The notes under the pieces were generated by a model. The model did not search any database. It was not told the DNA's origin and saw nothing but the letters and a program-made list of their open reading frames with translations. The translations under genes were made by a program, and so were the position numbers. Below are positions 61,297 through 64,000 of a stretch of DNA of 64,000 bases, piece by piece. The first letter of the stretch is position 1, and the number at the start of each line of letters is the position of its first letter. The stretch comes from Faecalicatena contorta (lineage in GTDB: Bacteria; Bacillota; Clostridia; Lachnospirales; Lachnospiraceae): the NCBI RefSeq assembly GCF_039521745.1, contig NZ_BAAACT010000066.1. One strand, given 5' to 3'.

Positions 61297-61361
61297 GGAT
61301 GCCTGTGGCCATATCGTTTTCCTACGGTCTGCGCAGTAAATGCGCAGACCTGGCTGAGCTG
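61297..61361. repeat. Intergenic repeat, family D copy 2, reaching into a coding end
   Basis: GGATGCCTG, TTTTCCTACGGTCTGCGCAG and GACCTGGCTGAGCTG match copy 1 at 36396-36449. An 11-base arm GGTCTGCGCA/TGCGCAGACC with loop GTAAA replaces the plain palindrome. The stop codon and last 12 or so codons of the TIGR03915 gene fall inside it. Confidence 0.65.
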
Positions 61362-62122
61362 TCACAAAATTCTGTCATATCCTGTCGGAAATGCATCGGC
61401 AGGTGCGACCTCTGCAGGGCCAGATTCTCACGCTCTTTGATCGAGATCGAGCTGCAGAACCCTTTCCATAAACGCTCAAATTCCCCTTCAGCCTCCGATA
61501 CTCTGCCTGCTGTCTCCGGATTCAGTTCCTCTCCCTGGACGAGAACCCAGTTCTTACCTGCCTGATGAACCAGAAATACCTTATGCGTTTTATCATAAAC
61601 CATCCAGTTCTCCAGCGGAAAACGATTTGTAAAATGATCTGCAATGCAGGTCAGCACCTGCCCCTTAGGGGTAATCTCCGAGAGCAGGACTCCGTTCTCC
61701 AGTTCCCGAAAGCGGATGAACTCCGTAAACAGATGCGCTTCATTGGCCACGCTCCTGCTCAGTTCAAACACCTTGGCAACATATGGATTACTCAGGTGTT
61801 CCATGATCTTCCTGCTGTCTGGTATGGTTCTGGCTGCCAGCATGGTGTTATATACGGCATCCGCCTTCTCGGAATCGTCTGCCAGGAGGGCATGATAAAT
61901 ATCCCAGTAAGTATTATACCCAAGATTCTGTTTTATCAGCCGCTCAACCGCAATTGATTTTTTTTCCGACTCTGCGGTCTCCCTGTACTCACAGAACAGC
62001 TGCGGGGTCATCTGGCCGCGCAGTGCAATACCAGCTTCACCGTTTCTATTTTCTTTCCACGCATCGTGGATAGCGGAAAATATGCCTGTTATTGTGTCAT
62101 AACAAATATAGACCTGTTTCAT
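61322..62122 (-). CDS. TIGR03915 family protein, putative DNA repair partner
   Basis: The 266-residue protein begins MKQVYICYDTITGIFSAIHDAW, the family start, and contains LMAARTIPDSRKIMEHLSNPYVAKVFELSRSVANEAHLFTEF-like helices and FTNRFPLENWMVYDKTH. Family members pair with TIGR03916 radical SAM proteins and are thought to act in DNA metabolism. The natural end seems to be near MTEF; the final dozen residues (SSARSAHLLRRP) come from the family D repeat. It starts 13 bases after the radical SAM gene. Confidence 0.88.
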   Translation of the reverse strand: MKQVYICYDTITGIFSAIHDAWKENRNGEAGIALRGQMTPQLFCEYRETAESEKKSIAVERLIKQNLGYNTYWDIYHALLADDSEKADAVYNTMLAARTIPDSRKIMEHLSNPYVAKVFELSRSVANEAHLFTEFIRFRELENGVLLSEITPKGQVLTCIADHFTNRFPLENWMVYDKTHKVFLVHQAGKNWVLVQGEELNPETAGRVSEAEGEFERLWKGFCSSISIKERENLALQRSHLPMHFRQDMTEFCDSSARSAHLLRRP

Positions 62123-62135
62123 CTCTGTCCCTCTT

Positions 62136-63467
62136 TTACTCCAATATGCTGAAAACCTGTGCTTCCCTGAAGGTCACATCATCAAATAAAGAAAGCTGCC
62201 GGTAGGTCATACCGGTCACAGAATCCGGCAGCTTCTCCTTTGTATTCAGTAAGTTTCTCATAATATAATCCTCTTCTATCCTGGTTTTGTACATCATTCT
62301 GCCGTTACATGTCAGAAAATAAAGTGCACGCTTTAGAACGACTCCCATCTTTTTTAAATCTTCAAACTGCAGAGTTCCCATCCTTCTCGCCTTCACAATC
62401 CTGGCAGCCGACTTTACTCCGATTCCGGGCACTCTCAAAAGTGTATTATAGTCGGCCCGGTTCACCTCCACCGGAAAATATTCCAGATGCTTTATCGCCC
62501 AGTCGCACTTTGGATCCAGAAAAACATTAAAATTCGGGTTCTTTTCATCCAGCAGCTCCCTTGCTTCAAATTGGTAATATCTCAGCAGCCAGTCCGCCTG
62601 ATACAGCCTGTGCTCTCTCAGAAGAGGCGGCCCTTCCCCTGTTCTGGCTGGCAGAGCCGAGTCCTCATTCACAGAAACAAATGCGGAGTAGAACACCCTC
62701 TTCAGTTCGAATTTCTTATAGAGAGATTCTGCCACATTGAGGATCTGGTAATCGGTCTCAGGAGCAGCGCCGATAATCATCTGTGTGCTCTGCCCGGCAG
62801 GCACAAACCTAGGAGCATTCTTATACTGAACAATCTCCTGCTTATTGTCATTGTGCTTCTGCTGTACCAAACGCATAGGCGCCAAAATATTCTTCCTGCT
62901 CTTGTGGGGCGCAAGGAGCCTCAGGCTCTCGGCGGTGGCAAGCTCCAGATTCACACTCATCCTGTCCGCTAAAAACCCCACCCGCTGAATCAGCTCCTGA
63001 TCCGCTCCCGGAATCGCCTTCACATGAATATATCCCTGAAAATTACACTCTCTGCGCAGCTTGTACAGCGCAGCATAGATCAGCTCCATGGTATAATTCG
63101 GCGTCTTCAGTATCCCGGAACTCAGAAAAAGGCCTTCAATATAATTCCGTCGGTAAAACTCCATAGTCAGAGTGCATATCTCGTCCGGCGTGAACGAAGT
63201 CCTGATTACGTCGTTGGACGCTCTGTTGATACAGTATTTACAGTCATAAATACATTCATTTGTAAATAAAATCTTCAATAACGAAATGCATCTTCCGTCA
63301 GCCGAAAAGCTGTGGCATATACCCGATTTCTTGCAGTTTCCCATCCCAGTCCCGTCACCCTGCCTGTCCACACCGCTGGACGTGCAGGCCACATCGTATT
63401 TGGCGGCATCGCTTAAAATCTGCAGTTTGTCATACATCGACATCTGTTCCTGTATAATCTCCGCCAT
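62136..63467 (-). CDS. TIGR03916 family radical SAM protein, putative DNA modification/repair
   Basis: The 443-residue protein has the radical SAM motif CIYDCKYC (C72, C76, C79) and further cysteines at C28, C45, C51 and C60 that could hold another cluster. A helix-hairpin-helix DNA-binding motif (LLRVPGIGVKSAARIVKARR) lies near residues 345-364. The pairing with TIGR03915 is conserved. The substrate is not established. GGGGTGCACGGAG precedes the ATG. Confidence 0.93.
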   Translation of the reverse strand: MAEIIQEQMSMYDKLQILSDAAKYDVACTSSGVDRQGDGTGMGNCKKSGICHSFSADGRCISLLKILFTNECIYDCKYCINRASNDVIRTSFTPDEICTLTMEFYRRNYIEGLFLSSGILKTPNYTMELIYAALYKLRRECNFQGYIHVKAIPGADQELIQRVGFLADRMSVNLELATAESLRLLAPHKSRKNILAPMRLVQQKHNDNKQEIVQYKNAPRFVPAGQSTQMIIGAAPETDYQILNVAESLYKKFELKRVFYSAFVSVNEDSALPARTGEGPPLLREHRLYQADWLLRYYQFEARELLDEKNPNFNVFLDPKCDWAIKHLEYFPVEVNRADYNTLLRVPGIGVKSAARIVKARRMGTLQFEDLKKMGVVLKRALYFLTCNGRMMYKTRIEEDYIMRNLLNTKEKLPDSVTGMTYRQLSLFDDVTFREAQVFSILE

Positions 63468-63523
63468 CTCCGTGCACCCCTTTTCCTATACTTTATTCCG
63501 TAGTTTTCTGCGGATCCGCCCGC

Positions 63524-63557
63524 AGGGCATGAATTACGTGATGCCCTTTGGGTATAC
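63524..63557. repeat. Intergenic palindrome, family B copy 2
   Basis: AGGGCATGAATTACGTGATG then CCCTTTGGGTATAC, with GGGCAT/ATGCCC arms. It matches 9588-9618 with a two-base insertion. It sits upstream of the radical SAM gene. Confidence 0.7.
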
Positions 63558-63793
63558 TTTCTTCAAATAAATCATATAGTCATTTCGAACATATGTTCTT
63601 CCCATAACAAATCATACCATATCTTCCACGCATTTTCAATAGGGAGTTAGTTAACGAGCTTTAGACTCGTTGACGGATGGAGGACGCGAATGACGAGGTG
63701 AGTCCGGGAGCTGGTGGGGCAATGTCTGCTGGTGAAATGTCCTGACACTTCGCGAAGAAGCTGTAGAAGAAAACGGAACGGGAAGGGAGGTAC

Positions 63794-63841
63794 ATGCCGC
63801 ATTTGGCCCGAATGCCGATGCATTCGCGCCGCAGGCGGCAT
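63794..63841. repeat. Intergenic palindrome, family C copy 2
   Basis: ATGCCGC...GGCGGCAT arms with the core CGAATGCCGATGCATTCGCG, shared with 6748-6766 apart from one base. It forms the centre of the large inverted repeat. Confidence 0.7.
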
Positions 63842-63869
63842 CAGAATTTGCCTGGTAAGGCAAATTCTG
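63842..63869. repeat. Hairpin at the centre of the large inverted repeat
   Basis: CAGAATTTGCC and GGCAAATTCTG, perfect 11-base arms with a six-base loop. Confidence 0.75.
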
Positions 63870-64000
63870 CCCTCCCTTCCCGTTCCGTTTTCTTCAACAG
63901 CTTCTAATCGCTCGCTTTATGGACTTTTCACCAGTAGACATTGCCCCGCCAGCTCCCGGACTCACCTCGTCATTCGCTGTTGCATCCAAACGGTAGTTAA

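Larger units (their letters stand above)
63677..63987. repeat. Large imperfect inverted repeat
   Basis: Left arm 63677-63790 and right arm 63871-63987 are reverse complements over most of their length. Matching blocks include GCGAATGACGAGGTGAGTCC (63686-63705), GGGCAATGTCT, GAAGCTGT and GAAAACGGAACGGGAAGGGA (63770-63789). The middle of the arms has diverged. The centre holds two further hairpins. No convincing gene lies in 63558-64000; the small frames there are by-products of the repeat. Confidence 0.8.

Noticed and set aside
63647..63863. Two overlapping minus-strand open frames
   Set aside because: They are created by the symmetric large inverted repeat and show no coding character.
1..64000. 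CRISPR array or phage/plasmid island
   Set aside because: No evenly spaced direct repeats with unique spacers, no cas, integrase, terminase or relaxase genes were seen.

Overview
The window looks like chromosome of an anaerobic, spore-forming Lachnospiraceae-type Clostridium (Bacillota). Supporting signs are a glycyl radical enzyme with its activase, AGGAGG-type ribosome binding sites, two T-box leaders (thrS, cysE-cysS), a CIRCE element, the gene order cysE-cysS-mrnC-rlmB-sigH, a one-chain PurL and DUF1540 and TIGR03915/03916 families. No phage, transposase, plasmid gene or CRISPR array was seen. The species cannot be fixed from the sequence.

Left part (1-24.9 kb), almost all on the minus strand. 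First comes a sugar-type catabolic cluster: activase, glycyl radical enzyme of unknown substrate, FGGY kinase and a GntR/LacI-type regulator cut by the window edge. It is preceded by a 15-bp-arm operator that covers its own promoter. Then follow a frameshifted aminotransferase, a divergent pair of small genes with a shared control region, a D,D-carboxypeptidase with an altered SxN motif, an AI-2E exporter with homoserine O-acetyltransferase (metA), a DUF1540 protein, thrS with T-box, DUF2798, YdcF and SEC-C proteins, purA, cardiolipin synthase, a MocR-type regulator and glnS.

Middle (25-43.8 kb): an NSS sodium symporter behind a 64-bp perfect palindrome, a Nudix hydrolase, an ECF sigma factor with a membrane partner, an AraC regulator, DUF6512, a LytTR/LiaF-like pair, dtd, tRNA-Thr, a GntR-ABC transporter operon, the T-box-led cysE-cysS-mrnC-rlmB-sigH run, a GNAT acetyltransferase with ispF, and tRNA-Val and tRNA-Met.

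Right part (43.8-64 kb): purL, a TIGR01906 membrane protein, a plus-strand LysR-response regulator-kinase-ABC transporter run whose permease is frameshifted, a CIRCE-controlled Hsp20, an XPD/DinG-like helicase with an N-terminal nuclease-like domain, an AgrC/LytTR two-component pair, a stomatin/NfeD pair, and the TIGR03915/TIGR03916 DNA-repair-type radical SAM pair. The last 350 bases hold a large imperfect inverted repeat.

Two themes run through the window. Intergenic gaps carry at least four families of dispersed palindromic repeats; one copy reaches into the end of a coding region. Three reading frames (5.5-6.7, 30.7 and 51.7-54.2 kb) are broken at five-base homopolymers, which points either to sequencing indels or to slippage.
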